The notes beneath the pieces were generated by a model that saw only the letters and a list, made by a program, of their open reading frames with translations, was not told where the DNA came from and did not search any database. From Orientallactaga sibirica (lineage: Eukaryota; Chordata; Mammalia; Rodentia; Dipodidae), in assembly GCA_036365145.1 (NCBI GenBank), contig JAEOAD010000052.1, positions 11,655,501 to 11,719,500 of the forward strand: 64,000 nt of DNA, read 5' to 3'. The position numbers and the translations under genes are program-made. Within the stretch, counting starts at the first letter, position 1. Each line of letters begins with the position of its first letter. Of the stretch, positions 1 to 10,729 are shown piece by piece.

Positions 1-382
1 GTGGTCGCTCTGGAAGTGCTGAGTCCTTTGCTAGCCAACTGCTGGTTCTTTTTGTTTTCTGACCCCTGTGGGAGTGTGAAGTGAAGGGGATCTTTTGGCT
101 CTCATGCTTTTACCCCCCCCCCGTGTGTGTGTGTGTGTGTGTGGTGTGTGTGTATGTGTGTGTATGTGTGTGCAATGTGTGTGTGATTTACGTCTGTGGG
201 TGGTTTGTGGTGTGGGATGTGTGGTGTATGTATGTGTGTGGTGTTTGGCGTGGGGTGTGTGTGTGTGCTGTGTGTCATGTGTGTGTGTGATGTGTGGTGT
301 ATGTATGTGTGGTGTGTATGTGTGGTGTGTGTGTGTGGTGTGTGTGTGTGGTGTGTGTGTGTGTGTGTGTGTGTGGTATATG

Positions 383-417
<35 letters not shown>

Positions 418-840
418 GTGTGTGGTGTGTGTGGTGTGTGTGTATGTATGTGTGTGGTGTGTGTGTGTATGTGTGTGTGGCATGTGTGAGGTGTGTGTGT
501 GTGTGTGTGTGTGGATGAGTGTGTGTGCACATGCACGCAAGCACACACGTGCCTTCTCCAGAGCCGTTTTCTTGGGCTCCTTCTCTGTGAAGGAGAGTCT
601 CTGCATTCCCCCGTCCCATTTCCATCTGGGCAATGAGGCAAATTCCCTTCTGCCTTGAGCTTTTCACCTATCCTTGCCTCTGAATTCTAATTCTCCCTAA
701 AATAAATCTCAAAATTCATAATTTATCCTCCTTGGAATTGGTTTTTTTTCTTCAGGTCTTTGTTAAATTGGATAGGGCCCAAAATCTGGGTCCACAGGCC
801 TGGGACTTCCTGTATATAACAGCCTTTCCTGGATCCAAAA
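1..840 (+). repeat. Dispersed LTR-like repeat with internal TG block, copy A
   Basis: This stretch is matched, in inverted orientation, by 4985-5345. Shared landmarks are CTGAGTCCTT near 20, a (TG)n block, CTGGGCAA.GAGG near 627, a CTAAAATAAA polyadenylation-type signal near 698, TCTTTGTTAAAT near 758 and a block around 797-830. A signal in the middle of a non-coding repeat suits an old retroviral LTR, but the ends and family are not determined. Confidence 0.55.
121..537 (+). repeat. (TG)n compound microsatellite, about 417 bp
   Basis: It is alternating TG with interspersed TATG, TGTGG and CATG variants across the whole interval. The long Cys/Val- and His/Thr-rich reading frames on both strands are by-products of the repeat. 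It lies inside the dispersed repeat at the place where the second copy has a perfect (AC)17. Confidence 0.95.
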
Positions 841-1004
841 CCCAGAAGCAGTGGGTTGTAATAATACACTGAATGGGAAAGAGAAAGGGAAAGTGAGCAA
901 AGGTTTGACAGAGATGAGGGACTTGGTTTGGAGAGGTCTAGGGAGGCATATTTGAGGCAGAAGGAAGAACTAAGGTAAGAGCTGTGACTGAAGTAGGCAT
1001 GTGT

Positions 1005-1330
1005 GGTGGTTTGAAATACGAGATGTCCCCCATAGGCGGGTGTGTTGGAACACTGGTATTTGGAAAGGTCATGGGACCCTTAGCATGTGAGGAGGGGCCT
1101 CGAGACATCCCAGATTGCCTCTCCTTGCTCTCTCTCTCCCCTCTTCTTCCCTGATGATGTGATGAAATGGTGAAATGATGCTGGTTTCCAGGCCCTGCCA
1201 TGCTCTCTCGACTACACTGGACTCGACCCTCTGGAACAATAAGTCAGATTAAACCTTTTCTTCCATCAGCTGTTTCTTGTTGGGTGTTTCGTCCCAGCAA
1301 CAAGACGGGAACTGATATAGGAAGTTGATA
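1005..1330 (+). mobile_element. LTR-type element, TGTGGTTTGAATG family, degraded
   Basis: It begins TGTGGTGGTTTGAA, has CCCCCATAGGC near 1027, and ends with TTGGGTGTTTCGTCCCAGCA and GGGAACTGATATA. Other copies in the window share this frame, and three of the elements of this general type have clean 5-bp target duplications, so I class it as a MaLR/ERVL-type LTR. The exact family is unknown. Confidence 0.6.
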
Positions 1331-2386
1331 CTAAGAGTGGAGTTGTTGTTATAATAAGTCTGACCACGTGATTCTCAGTCTTTTGGAACTCGTTTGTGGG
1401 ACAGATGTGGACACCTTTGGAACTTTGGACTATAGAAGTCTTATATAGCTGGGGTGGGGCGGAGCGAGCTAGGTGGAGGGGCATACGACATGAGGTAAGT
1501 CTGGTGGTCAAGAACACAGCAAGTGGGGCCTGATAGAGCCTGAAAAGAGCTTTAGCTTAGATTGAGAGGAAGTGGGGCGCTGCTAAGCGGGTTTTAAGGA
1601 AAGGAATTGTATTATCTGACTTGTTTTTTTAAAAAGGGTTATTCTTGTTGTTGCATTGCACACAGGCAAAGGAGGGCAAAGAGACCCGTTAGATTATTCA
1701 GATAACTCGGGCCAAAGATGACATGACTCAGAGTGAGGTGGCAGAAGCAGGGGAGGTGGTGAGGAGAGGCCACTACTGGATCTGTTTTGAAATGAGAGCT
1801 AGTAAAATGTCCAAGGGACTGGACAAGGATTGTAAGGGAGGAAGGGAAGGAAGGTTTCTCATGGCAACAGAGGGAGGGTTGGAGGTAGCACAGGACGGGT
1901 GGGGCCCACTGTACCACCAACTGCCTTGGTTCCAGTCTTGGGTAGAAGAGGAGTGGGGGCACTGGGAACCCATCCGTCTCTAGGACACTGCAAACATCTA
2001 CTATTTTGAGCCCTCAGTTTTTTTTTTTTTTTCTAATGGTTCAAATGTCCACTGTTGGTACCGTGTTTAAGATTCATCTCTTCCTTCATGATATCTGCCT
2101 CCATTAATGTTTCCTGGCTCAGGTCTCCCAGTTCATTCCATATTCACACATAGATATGCTTTACTTAACACAATAGATGAGTTTTTGAAAAGAGAGGTGT
2201 AAGTCACCTTTTAAAAAAATATTAAAGCCGATTTTATATTCGCCAGGGGAGTTAACTATTTCAAGTACCCTCTTACTAATGCTTTTGTGAGGTGAAGAAT
2301 ACCTTTGGTTAGATGATTGATCTCCACCAACATCTCAGCCTTGAAACATTGCATTACAATGTGTAAAAGTGAGTGCACCCTTGGAG
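1331..2386. other. Intron stretch without recognised gene
   Basis: No coding signal. About 1540-1960 resembles, in wording such as 'gactcagagtgaggtggcag', an old mammalian interspersed repeat also hinted at near 26480-26900 and 42380-42560, but I cannot name it. The rest looks unique and AT-rich. Confidence 0.4.
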
Positions 2387-2403
2387 AATACGTGAGTGTT
2401 CTT

Positions 2404-2651
2404 TATTTTTTATTTGAGAGAGACAGAGAAAGAGAGAGAGAGAGAAAGGAAGAGACAGAGAGAGAATGGGTGTGTGAGGGCCTTTTCAGGAGCTGTGAAT
2501 GAACTCCAGATGTGTGCCCCCTTGTGCACATGGGCGACATTGCGTGCTTGCGTCACTTTTGCATCTGGCTAAACCTGGGACCTGGAGATATAAACAAGTG
2601 TTCTTAGGCTTCGCAGGCAGGCACCTTAACCGCTTAGCCATCTCTCAGCCC
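2404..2651 (-). mobile_element. DIP-like SINE, long subfamily A
   Basis: On the minus strand the tRNA-like head is at 2651 and the GA/T-rich tail at the left end. The body carries the extra segment with GCGTGCTTGCG and TGGGCGACATTGCG. Flanking 17-bp repeats at 2387-2403 and 2652-2668 (AATACGTGAGTGTTCTT, two differences) are target-site duplications. Confidence 0.9.
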
Positions 2652-2668
2652 AATACGCGAGTATTCTT

Positions 2669-3509
2669 AAGGCAACTGCTCCATATTTCATCAGAGTGGC
2701 TCCCTGGGACGTCAGGCTCAGTGAACCTTCATTTGACCTGTGTGTTTCCTCCTAACCCTCCTCTCTTCTCTACCCCCAGTTTTCCTAATCTTGGATCCTC
2801 TGGCTCATCTCCTAAAACCTGACTTCTTCATTCCTACCCCACTCTCATTTCTACACGTCAGTGAATTCTCTTGTATCTGCCTCACTCTCCCTGTGACCAA
2901 TCCGGGTGCCCAGGACATGGCAATGGACTCCTTAACTTTTCCCTCGGCATCTACTCTACCCATCTTGACTGTGTTGTTCCTCATTTGACTCTGTGAACCC
3001 GTGCTCAAGGGCATTGCTCTCAGCATGGCCCTTCTCTGTCAGGTGGTCTGTAATCTCCTCTTCATCTCATGTTGAACCCATAATCTGAGCATCTACATGT
3101 GACCGCCCTCCATGATCAAATCCCGTGCACTACCACGTGTCCTCCATCATCACGCATCATGGAGCCTGTCCGTGGAGACGCATTTTCTCTGCACCCAGCA
3201 TGGGTTGGTGGGGGCCCACACCGTCACCTGCTCTCACCTAAAGCTCCCCTCAGAGCAGCTCTTTCTGCTTAAATCCTTTCCATCTTTCAGCCTGACCACC
3301 TCATCTTTTTAAAAGCCTGTTCTTCGTGCAATTATGGCTCCTCTCCATCTCTAACACTTGACGCAGTCACTGCTGTGGTACATGTCACTCCTCTCATGTA
3401 CTGTGATTTCCTTCTCTCATACTGACTTGTAGGCTTGCTGCCTCACTCCTCTGCTTTACCCTTTTGCCTTGTACTGGGCCTGCAAAGTGCTTAAGAAAAA
3501 TAATTTGAT
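2669..3509. other. Intron stretch, possible L2 remnant
   Basis: No gene recognised. The Pro/Leu/Ser-rich wording around 3240-3450 resembles the 3' region of L2 LINEs on visual reading only. The overlapping reading frames are short and lack family features. Confidence 0.3.
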
Positions 3510-4200
3510 GGGTGCTGGGGAGATGGACCAGTGAGTAAAGTGCTTGCTGCAGGTACCTTTGTGTGGCTGAGACAAAACACCTGACCAGAGGTAGCTGGCG
3601 GAAGGAAGGGGTTGATTTTGGCTTACTGTCTCGAGGGGAAGCTCCATGATGGCAGGGGAAAGGATGGCATGAGCAGAGGCTGGACGTCACCTCTGTCCCA
3701 GCAGGTGGACACAGCAGCAGGAGTGAGAGCCAGAATGAACGCTGGCAAGCTAAGCGCTGATCCAGCCTCAAGGTCCACCCTCCAGCACCACACCTCCTCC
3801 AGCAAGTTTCTGCTTCCCAAATCACCACCAGGTGGTGAGCAGACACTCAGAACACACGAGTTGATGGGAGACACTTAATTCAAACCCACCGCCCTGCTCA
3901 AGCAGGAGAAGCTGAGTTTGGATTCCCAGCAAATCCCAGACATGGTGGTCCGTGTCTAGAATCCCAGTGCTGGGGAGGTGAAGACAAGAAATTCCTTGAG
4001 CTCACTGGAGAGCACCGGATCAGTGAACCCATGAGCTCAAGGTTCATTGCGAGACTCTATCTAGTAACAACAACACCACCAACAACAAAAACAACGGGAA
4101 AGGAAGTGAGCTGGATAGCTGATGTCAGCCTCTGGCCTCCACACATGCACACGCACACACACCACATGCACACGCACACACACCACATGCACATACACAT
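3510..4200 (+). mobile_element. B4 SINE split by an LTR insertion
   Basis: The ID-like head (GCTGGGGAGATGG) is at 3517-3548. The body (AAGCAGGAGAAGCTGAG, then a B1-like part with GGTGGTCCGTGTCTAGAATC) resumes at 3899 and runs to a CA-rich tail at 4142-4200. The pieces rejoin in register across 3549-3893, so the B4 was present before the LTR element. Confidence 0.8.
3549..3893 (-). mobile_element. LTR-type element inserted in a B4 SINE
   Basis: Read on the plus strand it shows the reversed landmarks GAGACAAAACACCTGACCAG, GGGGAAGCTCCATGATGGCA and a terminal ATTCAAACCCACC. Probable 5-bp duplications TTGCT (3544-3548) and CTGCT (3894-3898) flank it, with one mismatch. Confidence 0.7.
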
Positions 4201-4984
4201 GCCCCAAAGTAAGCTGACGGCTGTATGGCTGTTCTTTTTATTATTAATGTTTTATTGCTGACCTACACTGCATTAGCTTGTAAGCTTTGTGAAGTCTGGC
4301 TCTCCGTGGCCTTTCTACCTCCACCCCTTCCCATACAGCCCCCACAGACGGTGTGTCTTGTACCAGTGCTGAATTCTCTATTAGCCCTTGTGCGTTCAAG
4401 GGTGCAGGACCCTGATGGTGGATGCATAGCAAATTGGGACTGTATCTCTGTTCTCTGGCCTCAGGTTTGTTTATTTATTCATTTATTTATATCCCATGTG
4501 GTGGATATGAATTTCAGGCCATCACAATAGGGTGCAAGAAATGTCACATTTCTGTATTTCACTAAATCAAATTTAAAGGATGCCAAACTCCTACCTGCTG
4601 AACTGGCAGGAAATGCAAGCTGTCTTCTGGAAGTGGGCCCTTCCCTCTCCCCACTTTGAGGACCACACAAAAGCATGAGTATTCTTGTCACTTCTGGAGC
4701 TGGGGAGGGGCTCTTTGGCCCATGTGGTTCGTGGGCCAATGTGCTGTCTGCTTCCACATGGGGAGAGCTCAAGAGCCTGTGTGAGGAGCACTGGTCTCTT
4801 CTGGGATGTTCCTAGACTCACAGGGCACTGTACCTACAAAACTGGGCTCTGTCTCAGCGTCAGGGAGCATTCTCCCAATTGCCTCCCTCACGGAACTAGC
4901 CTACTGCCCTCTAGGACTGTGCAAGACTGTCCTCTTAGTGTCCAGCAGCCTGTGCCTTTACACACACAGTTATCCTGAAGGATT
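4201..4984. other. Intron stretch without recognised features
   Basis: Nothing beyond short overlapping frames on both strands. No splice-bounded conserved frame and no SINE or LTR landmarks are seen. Confidence 0.5.
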
Positions 4985-5253
4985 TCGGGGACCAGGGAAG
5001 GGTTATGCAGGAGATCCAAAGCCTGTAAACCCCAACTTCGGAGTCCTTAACTGATTTAACAAAGAATTGAAATAAAGAGTAGGGTAAATTCTAAATTATA
5101 AGGTTTATTTTAGTGGCAACTGGAATGCAGGGGGAAGGTTAGCTGGAAGACTCAAGCCTAAAGGGAATTCTCCTCCTTGCCCAGCTGGAAAGAGAAAGGG
5201 GAGGTGGGGAAAATTTCCTTCACTGAGAAATCTGCCGGGAAATGCTCCTGGAG

Positions 5254-5290
<37 letters not shown>

Positions 5291-5345
5291 CTTCTCTTAA
5301 GAGACCAGAGAGGACTGATGGTGAAGGACTCAGAGATTAAAGGAA
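4985..5345 (-). repeat. Dispersed LTR-like repeat, copy B
   Basis: Its reverse complement aligns by eye with copy A at 1-840, sharing the TCTGAGTCCTT start, the TG block, CTGGGCAA.GAGG, an AATAAA signal and TCTTTGTTAAAT. It contains a pure (AC)17 at 5255-5288. Similarity may continue into 5555-5960, where GCCATCTTGGAGGAG is LTR-like, but this is not certain. Confidence 0.55.
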
Positions 5346-5378
5346 GATCATATGTGTAGCAAAGTGAGAAAGCACAAC

Positions 5379-5452
<74 letters not shown>

Positions 5453-5460
5453 AAGGGAGG

Positions 5461-5552
<92 letters not shown>

Positions 5553-5554
5553 AA
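5379..5554 (+). repeat. 176-nt uninterrupted homopurine mirror repeat
   Basis: There is no pyrimidine on the plus strand across the interval. The order is (GAAA)n, (GA)n, a GGGAGGGAGGGA core near 5455-5466, (GA)n and (GAAA)n, roughly symmetric about 5465. Such mirror-symmetric homopurine DNA is the classic substrate for intramolecular triplex formation. The Lys/Glu/Arg-rich and Phe/Leu/Ser-rich frames here are artefacts. Confidence 0.95.
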
Positions 5555-6203
5555 CAGAACAGACAGGAAATGCCCAGACAAGAAGAAACCCCACCCTGGG
5601 GAGGAAGAGGGCTTACCAAAACAAAGACTAGGAGATTCAGGAGCCAAGAGAAAAGGGCTCAAGAAAAATCTACACACATGCCAGGCCCATTTATATGAGT
5701 CAGACATCCAATTAGGATGAGCCTTGCCATCAGGTTCAGGTGTGTAAGGGAGAGAGCTGATTTGCCGCTGGACTCAAGGACTGAAGGAGGCGGGGGTGGG
5801 GGCGCCGAGCCCATACAGGTGCGCTAAACCGAAGAAGCAGCAGGAAGTTGCTGCCAAGGAGCCTTGCTTGCAGCCATCTTGGAGGAGACTGGCTCAGACA
5901 ACGGCTCTTGTCTTGCCAGGGTGGGCAAGGGGGGCAACCATGTTCTCTTTGGCCCTTTGTCCCTGGCTGACTGCCTGTTTAAAAAAGCTATCTTTCTCCT
6001 GTTTATCCTTCAGAAACAACTTCTAAAGCAAGGAGACACACAGTTCTTTAAGCAAGGAAAAACTTCTCTTGTTCCTTTTATCCTCTTTTCAGTATTCTCC
6101 CACCTGCCAAAAAAAATCCAAAACAAATATACGTATACCCATACAGCATGTTATCCGAGTTTTCTGCTATGCATCTTAGGAAAATGATGTATCCTGAGTG
6201 TGC
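5555..6203. other. Intron stretch, possibly LTR-derived
   Basis: No gene recognised. The sequence around 5780-5960 is more GC-rich than its surroundings and contains GCCATCTTGGAGGAG. It may be the outer part of the dispersed repeat to its left, but no boundary or target duplication is seen. Confidence 0.3.
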
Positions 6204-6410
6204 TTGGGCTGGTGATGTAGCTCAGTGGTGGAGTGCTGGCCCAGCATGCACAGGGTTCTAACCCCCTACATCACAAAAATCCCTAGTACCCACATAAGCC
6301 AGATGTACAAGGTGGGGTATGCATCCGGAGTTTGTTTGCAATGGCTGGAAGCCCTGATGTCCCATTCCCTCTGTCTATCTTCTCTCCATCTCTGTCTCTG
6401 TCTCTCTCTC
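6204..6410 (+). mobile_element. ID/DIP chimeric SINE
   Basis: The head reads GGGCTGGTGATGTAGCTCAG and continues like an ID element (GTGGAGTGC, CCAGCATGCACAGG) to ACATCACAAAAA at about 6280. From 'tccctagtacccacataagc' onward it is the DIP-like body (CCAGATGTACAAGG, then GTTTGCAATGGCTGG) and its pyrimidine-rich stretch. No DIP head precedes it. Confidence 0.75.
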
Positions 6411-6413
6411 CAT

Positions 6414-6416
6414 GGA

Positions 6417-6460
<44 letters not shown>

Positions 6461-6520
6461 AAAAAAAAAGAAAGAAAGAAAAAAGAAAGAAAGAAAGAAG
6501 AAATCAATCAATCAATCAAT
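6414..6520 (+). repeat. (GAAA)n homopurine tract and (AATC)n
   Basis: Ninety uninterrupted purines (6414-6503) follow the SINE pyrimidine stretch, then about four AATC units. It is probably an expanded SINE tail. Confidence 0.95.
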
Positions 6521-6597
6521 CCTTGGGCTGGACAGATAGCTTAGCACTTCAGGCACTTGCCTATGAAACCTAAGGACCCAGGTTCAGTTTCCCAGGG
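6521..6597 (+). mobile_element. DIP-like SINE head, truncated
   Basis: It reads CTTGGGCTGGACAGATAGCT, then GGCACTTGCCTATGAAACCT and CCCAGGTTCAGTTTCCCAGG, then stops before the body. Confidence 0.75.
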
Positions 6598-7267
6598 AGA
6601 AACAATCCACTTCTCAAGAAAAGCAAAGCTTTTCTGATTTGTTACTTCTAAATCAAATTTCTCATGTAAGATTTTATGAAGTTTTATAAAATGCATAAAA
6701 AGCAAAGAGTCAATTCTTAGAGTATTGCATCTCGATTTTTGCTCCTTGCTGCTCCCAGTTCTTGACACCAACAGAGGAAGGTAGGCTGTGGGCTTGCCTA
6801 TAGATGCCCTGACCACTGGCATAAGCAAATCTGAAACAAGGGCAGATGTTCCTGATGCCACTGCCCTGCCCGCCCCCCCCCCATAGCCCAAGCAGAATAA
6901 AGAGTGAGTGGGGCAAGCTTCTGCTAAAGGCAGATGACAGACATGCATGCATGACTAGACTGGAGAGTGGACCCAGACCCTGGGAACCCTTTGGTCTTCT
7001 ATTCCTTTTTCCTACTGAGCTCTCATTTAGCACAGGGACCAAGACTCTAGATCGGTCACTGAATTACCAGTGCCAAACATAGTCCCTGACATTTATCTAT
7101 CAGATGCCAAATTAGTCACTATTAAATTAAAACACATGTTTCCCCTTTATTTTACATTTGTAAAATGACCCTTTAAGTTCCCCTTCTATGACTTAGGAAT
7201 GATATGGAGCTGAGAACAGATTTCTTCTAAGATAGACCTCATTTCCTTCATAGATGTTTGGACTTTA
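6598..7267. other. Intron stretch without recognised features
   Basis: It looks unique, with a C-run near 6873-6882. No coding or repeat landmarks are seen. Confidence 0.5.
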
Positions 7268-7473
7268 AAAAATGTATTTATTTATTTACTTATTAGAGAG
7301 AGAGAGAGCAGATGGAGAGAGAGAATGGGCACACCAGGACCTCCAGCTGCTGCAAACAAACTTCAGACGCATGTGCCACCTTGTGCATCTGGCTTATGTG
7401 GGTCCTGGGGAATTGAACCTGAGTACTTTGGCTTTGTAGGCAAATGCCTTAGCTGCTAAGCCATTGCTCCAGC
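7268..7473 (-). mobile_element. DIP-like SINE, short subfamily
   Basis: Reverse-strand landmarks in order are the TTTATTTATT tail, GAGA stretch, GAATGGGCACACCAGGACCT, TTGTGCATCTGGCTTATGTG, GGCAAATGCCTTAGC and CCATTGCTCCAGCC. Confidence 0.9.
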
Positions 7474-7477
7474 CTGA

Positions 7478-7480
<3 letters not shown>

Positions 7481-7525
<45 letters not shown>

Positions 7526-7671
7526 GTTTTTGCAAGGTAGGGTCTCACTCTGGTCCAGGCTGACCTGTAATTCACTATGTAGTCTCAGGGTGGCCTCGAA
7601 CTCTCGGCGATCCTCCTACCTCTGCCTCCCGAGTGCTGGGATTAAAGGCATGTGACACCACGCCCGGCTGA
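7481..7671 (-). mobile_element. B1 SINE
   Basis: A T-rich tail (7481-7524) is followed by GGTAGGGTCTCACTCTGG, CCTCGAACTCTCGGCGATCC, GTGCTGGGATTAAAGGCATG and the head CCACGCCCGGC, a complete 7SL-derived B1 monomer in reverse. Similar AGCCTGACTT at 7471 and 7673 suggests a target duplication. Confidence 0.92.
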
Positions 7672-7696
7672 AGCCTGACTTGTCTTGATAGACTTG

Positions 7697-8031
7697 TGTG
7701 ATGGTTTATATAGATTGCCAACTTGACAAGACCTAGAATCATTGGCGAGGGATTATCTATATCATTGAAGTGGGAAGATGCACACACCCTAACTGTGGGT
7801 GGCGTATTTCCTGGGCTGTATACAAAGGTGAGAGCTGGCTGAATACCAGCATTCATCACTCTGCTCTGCCTCCTCGCTGGGGACTGAATGTAACCAGTTG
7901 CCTCGAGCTCCTACTAGCATGCCTTCCCAACCATGAGGGGCTGTAACTTGGAACTATAAAAACCCTTCCTTTCCCCTTAAATTAATTTTTTTCAGGTATT
8001 TTGCTTCAGCAATGAGAACGTAACTGATGCA
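7697..8031 (+). mobile_element. Solo LTR-type element, TGTGATGGTT family
   Basis: It begins TGTGATGGTTTATATAGATT and ends GTAACTGATGCA, so TG...CA. It is flanked by ACTTG (7692-7696) and GCTTG (8032-8036), a 5-bp duplication with one change. The internal CTGAATACCAGCATTCATC and TTCAGGTATTTTGCTTCAGC segments are typical of this family. There is no adjacent internal retroviral sequence. Confidence 0.75.
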
Positions 8032-8207
8032 GCTTGAGTTTCCATCAGTGAAGAGGGGAATATACACACATATATTTGAATATAAATAATATAACTATGC
8101 AGAACAACAATATGGAACTGTTAGTGATCATACGTAAGGGGAAATAAGAGGTTATGTGCAAATACAGAGTATGTGTGAGATCGTTAAGAGAAACCATTAT
8201 TCATGTC

Positions 8208-8580
8208 TGTAGTAGTTACCTTCTTGTTTCTAGGACAAAACATTTGACCAAAAGTGGCTTATCATACATAGGTAAGGATTTATTTTAGACTTATAGGCTT
8301 GAGGGGAAACTTCATTGTCGTGGAGAAAAACAACCGGCTCAAAACATCACACATCTGCAGCAGAGAGAACACTAAGTGTGAGCTGGTGAGCTGGCTCCGA
8401 ACACCTGAACGTGCAGGAGGCTAGACTTATCAATCCCAAGAGCTACCTGAGAAACACGCCTCCTCTGACAAGACCCCACCTCTCAAAAGCTCCAGCTGCT
8501 GGGAACTAATTAGGAAGATTAATCCCAAACACCTGAAGCTATGAGGGACATTTACATTCAAACCAGCTCAATGTCTCACA
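8208..8580 (-). mobile_element. Solo LTR-type element with perfect 5-bp duplication
   Basis: It runs TGTAGTAGTTACC to CAAACCAGCTCA and is flanked on both sides by ATGTC (8203-8207 and 8581-8585). In reverse complement it begins like TGAGCTGGTTTGAATG and carries AATAAA, the polyadenylation signal expected in an LTR. Confidence 0.85.
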
Positions 8581-8925
8581 GCAAGACTTGGACAGGCCAT
8601 TTCATTTCCTCATCTGCAAAGTAAGGACAATGCGATCTATCCTAACAGTACTTATCATACAAAGGCCCTCTGTAAACTGAGTGCAACTAAAGGAACTGTG
8701 AGTTTATGGCCACTTGTAATGAGGGGCAAGCATTCCAGGCAAGGACTCTTCATGATCAGAAAGAACAAAATGTATTCAAAAGCCCATAACTGAAGCACTC
8801 CCCAAATGGCAGATTAGTTGCTTCCAAGAAAACCCTATTTCTTTACATAAGCAATGAGAACAAGAGTAGAACCAAAGACTTTAAACAATCTGAGGAGTAT
8901 TTGTTCAAGAGAAATAGTTGAAGGC
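8581..8925. other. Intron stretch without recognised features
   Basis: It looks unique. No repeat or coding landmarks are seen. Confidence 0.5.
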
Positions 8926-8926
8926 T

Positions 8927-9167
8927 AGAGAGACGGCTTAGCGGTTAAGGCGCCTGCCTCCTAAGCCCAAGAACACTGGTTCCAATCTCCAGTGGTTCCA
9001 ATCTCCAGGTCCCACATTTAGCCAGATGCAAAGCGACGCAAGGGCGCAATGCCACACTTGACCACAAGGGGGCGCACGCGTCTGAATTTTGTTCGCAGCA
9101 GCTGAGAGGCTGCTGGCGCACCCATCTCTATCTGTCTTCCTCTCCCTCTCTCTCTCTGTCTCTCTCC

Positions 9168-9202
<35 letters not shown>

Positions 9203-9205
9203 AGC
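8927..9205 (+). mobile_element. DIP-like SINE, long subfamily A
   Basis: The head GGCTAGAGAGACGGCTTAGC is followed by a body containing GCGACGCAAGGGCGCAATGC and CACAAGGGGGCGCACGCG, then the pyrimidine stretch and GA repeat. A 16-bp piece (TGGTTCCAATCTCCAG) is tandemly doubled at 8977-9008. Confidence 0.9.
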
Positions 9206-9959
9206 TGAGTTGGAAAAAGTCAAGACAGTAAGCTTTGAGGTATTGTTATTTGCCCCATTGCAGTGTGGCAGTGTGTCTTGTTCAACCAATGCCCTGGCAG
9301 TAGCTGGGGAAACCAGCAACTTAGTGGCCACTAGAGGGGGCAGTATGGATCAGTGCTTCTCTCAAAACTCCATCTCCACTGAGTTGCCACTGTGAAGTGT
9401 CCGGTCATATCCTGGAAATGCCCCTCCCCCCCCACCTACCCAGAGCTTGTCTTTGAGCAGACTCAGCTGTCCTGTCAACTTGTCAAAAACCAATCCATGG
9501 TAAGTGTTTAGCATAACGACTACATAAGGCAGTGATGATAGTTCGGGCAAATAAGAAATCAACCAAAGTAGGTGAAAGGAAGACTGGGAGAATGAGATGT
9601 CTGTGAAAGCGTTGAAAGCTCGGGCATGTTTCTCGGCATCTAGAAAGCTACACACACATGGAGAACTGTGTGTATGTTATACCCAGGGATTTTGAGGCTC
9701 TGCGTAAACAGAAGTAAAAACAACTAAGGCAGAATTGTATGTAAGCAGCTGGTGTGCCGAAGGCATGCCCGACACCCACACAGACCCAGTCAGCAAAGGC
9801 TGCAGAACATATATGGCCTTGAAGTACTTACGGCATCTTTGTTCATTCAGGACTTCAGGGACTGCACAGAATCCAGACCATGAAGAACTGGTCATGGAAA
9901 GTCACTAATGAAACAGATAGCATCCACAGAAGTAGAAGAAGAAAAAATAATAATAACAC
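9206..9959. other. Intron stretch without recognised features
   Basis: No gene or repeat is named here. The left edge of the adjacent LINE-1 may reach into 9880-9959, but the wording is too diverged to be sure. Confidence 0.4.
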
Positions 9960-10729
9960 ACACAAAGCACTTGAAGAGTTTCTCAATATATTTAAATGTG
10001 TGCAATATCCAATTTATGAGAAATACGGTGGCACAAGAAAATATGACCTATACATGGGGGAGAGGGATGGAGCCTGTCACTCTATGAAGCAACCCAGACC
10101 TCTGACATAGTCTTTAATCTGGTATTATATATATGTTCTAAGAATTAAAGGAAAAAATGTCTACAAGATTAAAAGATATTATGTGAACATTGCTTTGCTA
10201 ATTAGAAAATACTAATAAGTAGTTATAAATTGTTTTTAAAAACTGAATAGATATTCAGGAATTGAAAAGCATAATGAAATGAAAAGTTCACTAGAGATGC
10301 TAAAAAGCAGATTTGAGTTGGCAGACAAAAAACAATGAATTTGAAAGTAGTTCAGTTGAAATGATGGCGTCTGAGAATAAGAGAAAATAAGAATAACTAA
10401 AATGGATAGACCATTAGGGCACCACAAAGTCTACTAGTCTGTATAAATGGGAAAACCAGGAGGAAGGAAGAGGTGGAGGGAAGAGGCTGGGGAAAAAAAA
10501 AAAAAAACCTGGAGGAAACAATATCCAGACATTCCCCCAAGTTATGAGAAAAGTAATCTACATGTAATCTCCATGTCCAAGACACTCAACAGACTCCAAA
10601 ATAGGATATACTGAGAGGAATTGTCCTTTGGATGCATACATCATAGCCAAAATTTTCAGAGTTAAAAACAAAAACTAAAAACATGAAAGCAGCCAAAGAA
10701 TTTGTCACATACAAGCTATTGTCAATTAG

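Noticed and set aside
31..667. Long His/Thr- and Cys/Val-rich frames on both strands
   Set aside because: They are translations of the TG microsatellite in several frames and have no independent support.
3394..3846. 150-codon antisense frame
   Set aside because: It crosses a B4 SINE and an LTR-type insertion, so it cannot be a host gene.
5158..5720. Lys/Glu/Arg-rich and Phe/Leu/Ser-rich frames
   Set aside because: They are by-products of the homopurine tract; the same occurs at 6225-6544 and 24138-24382.
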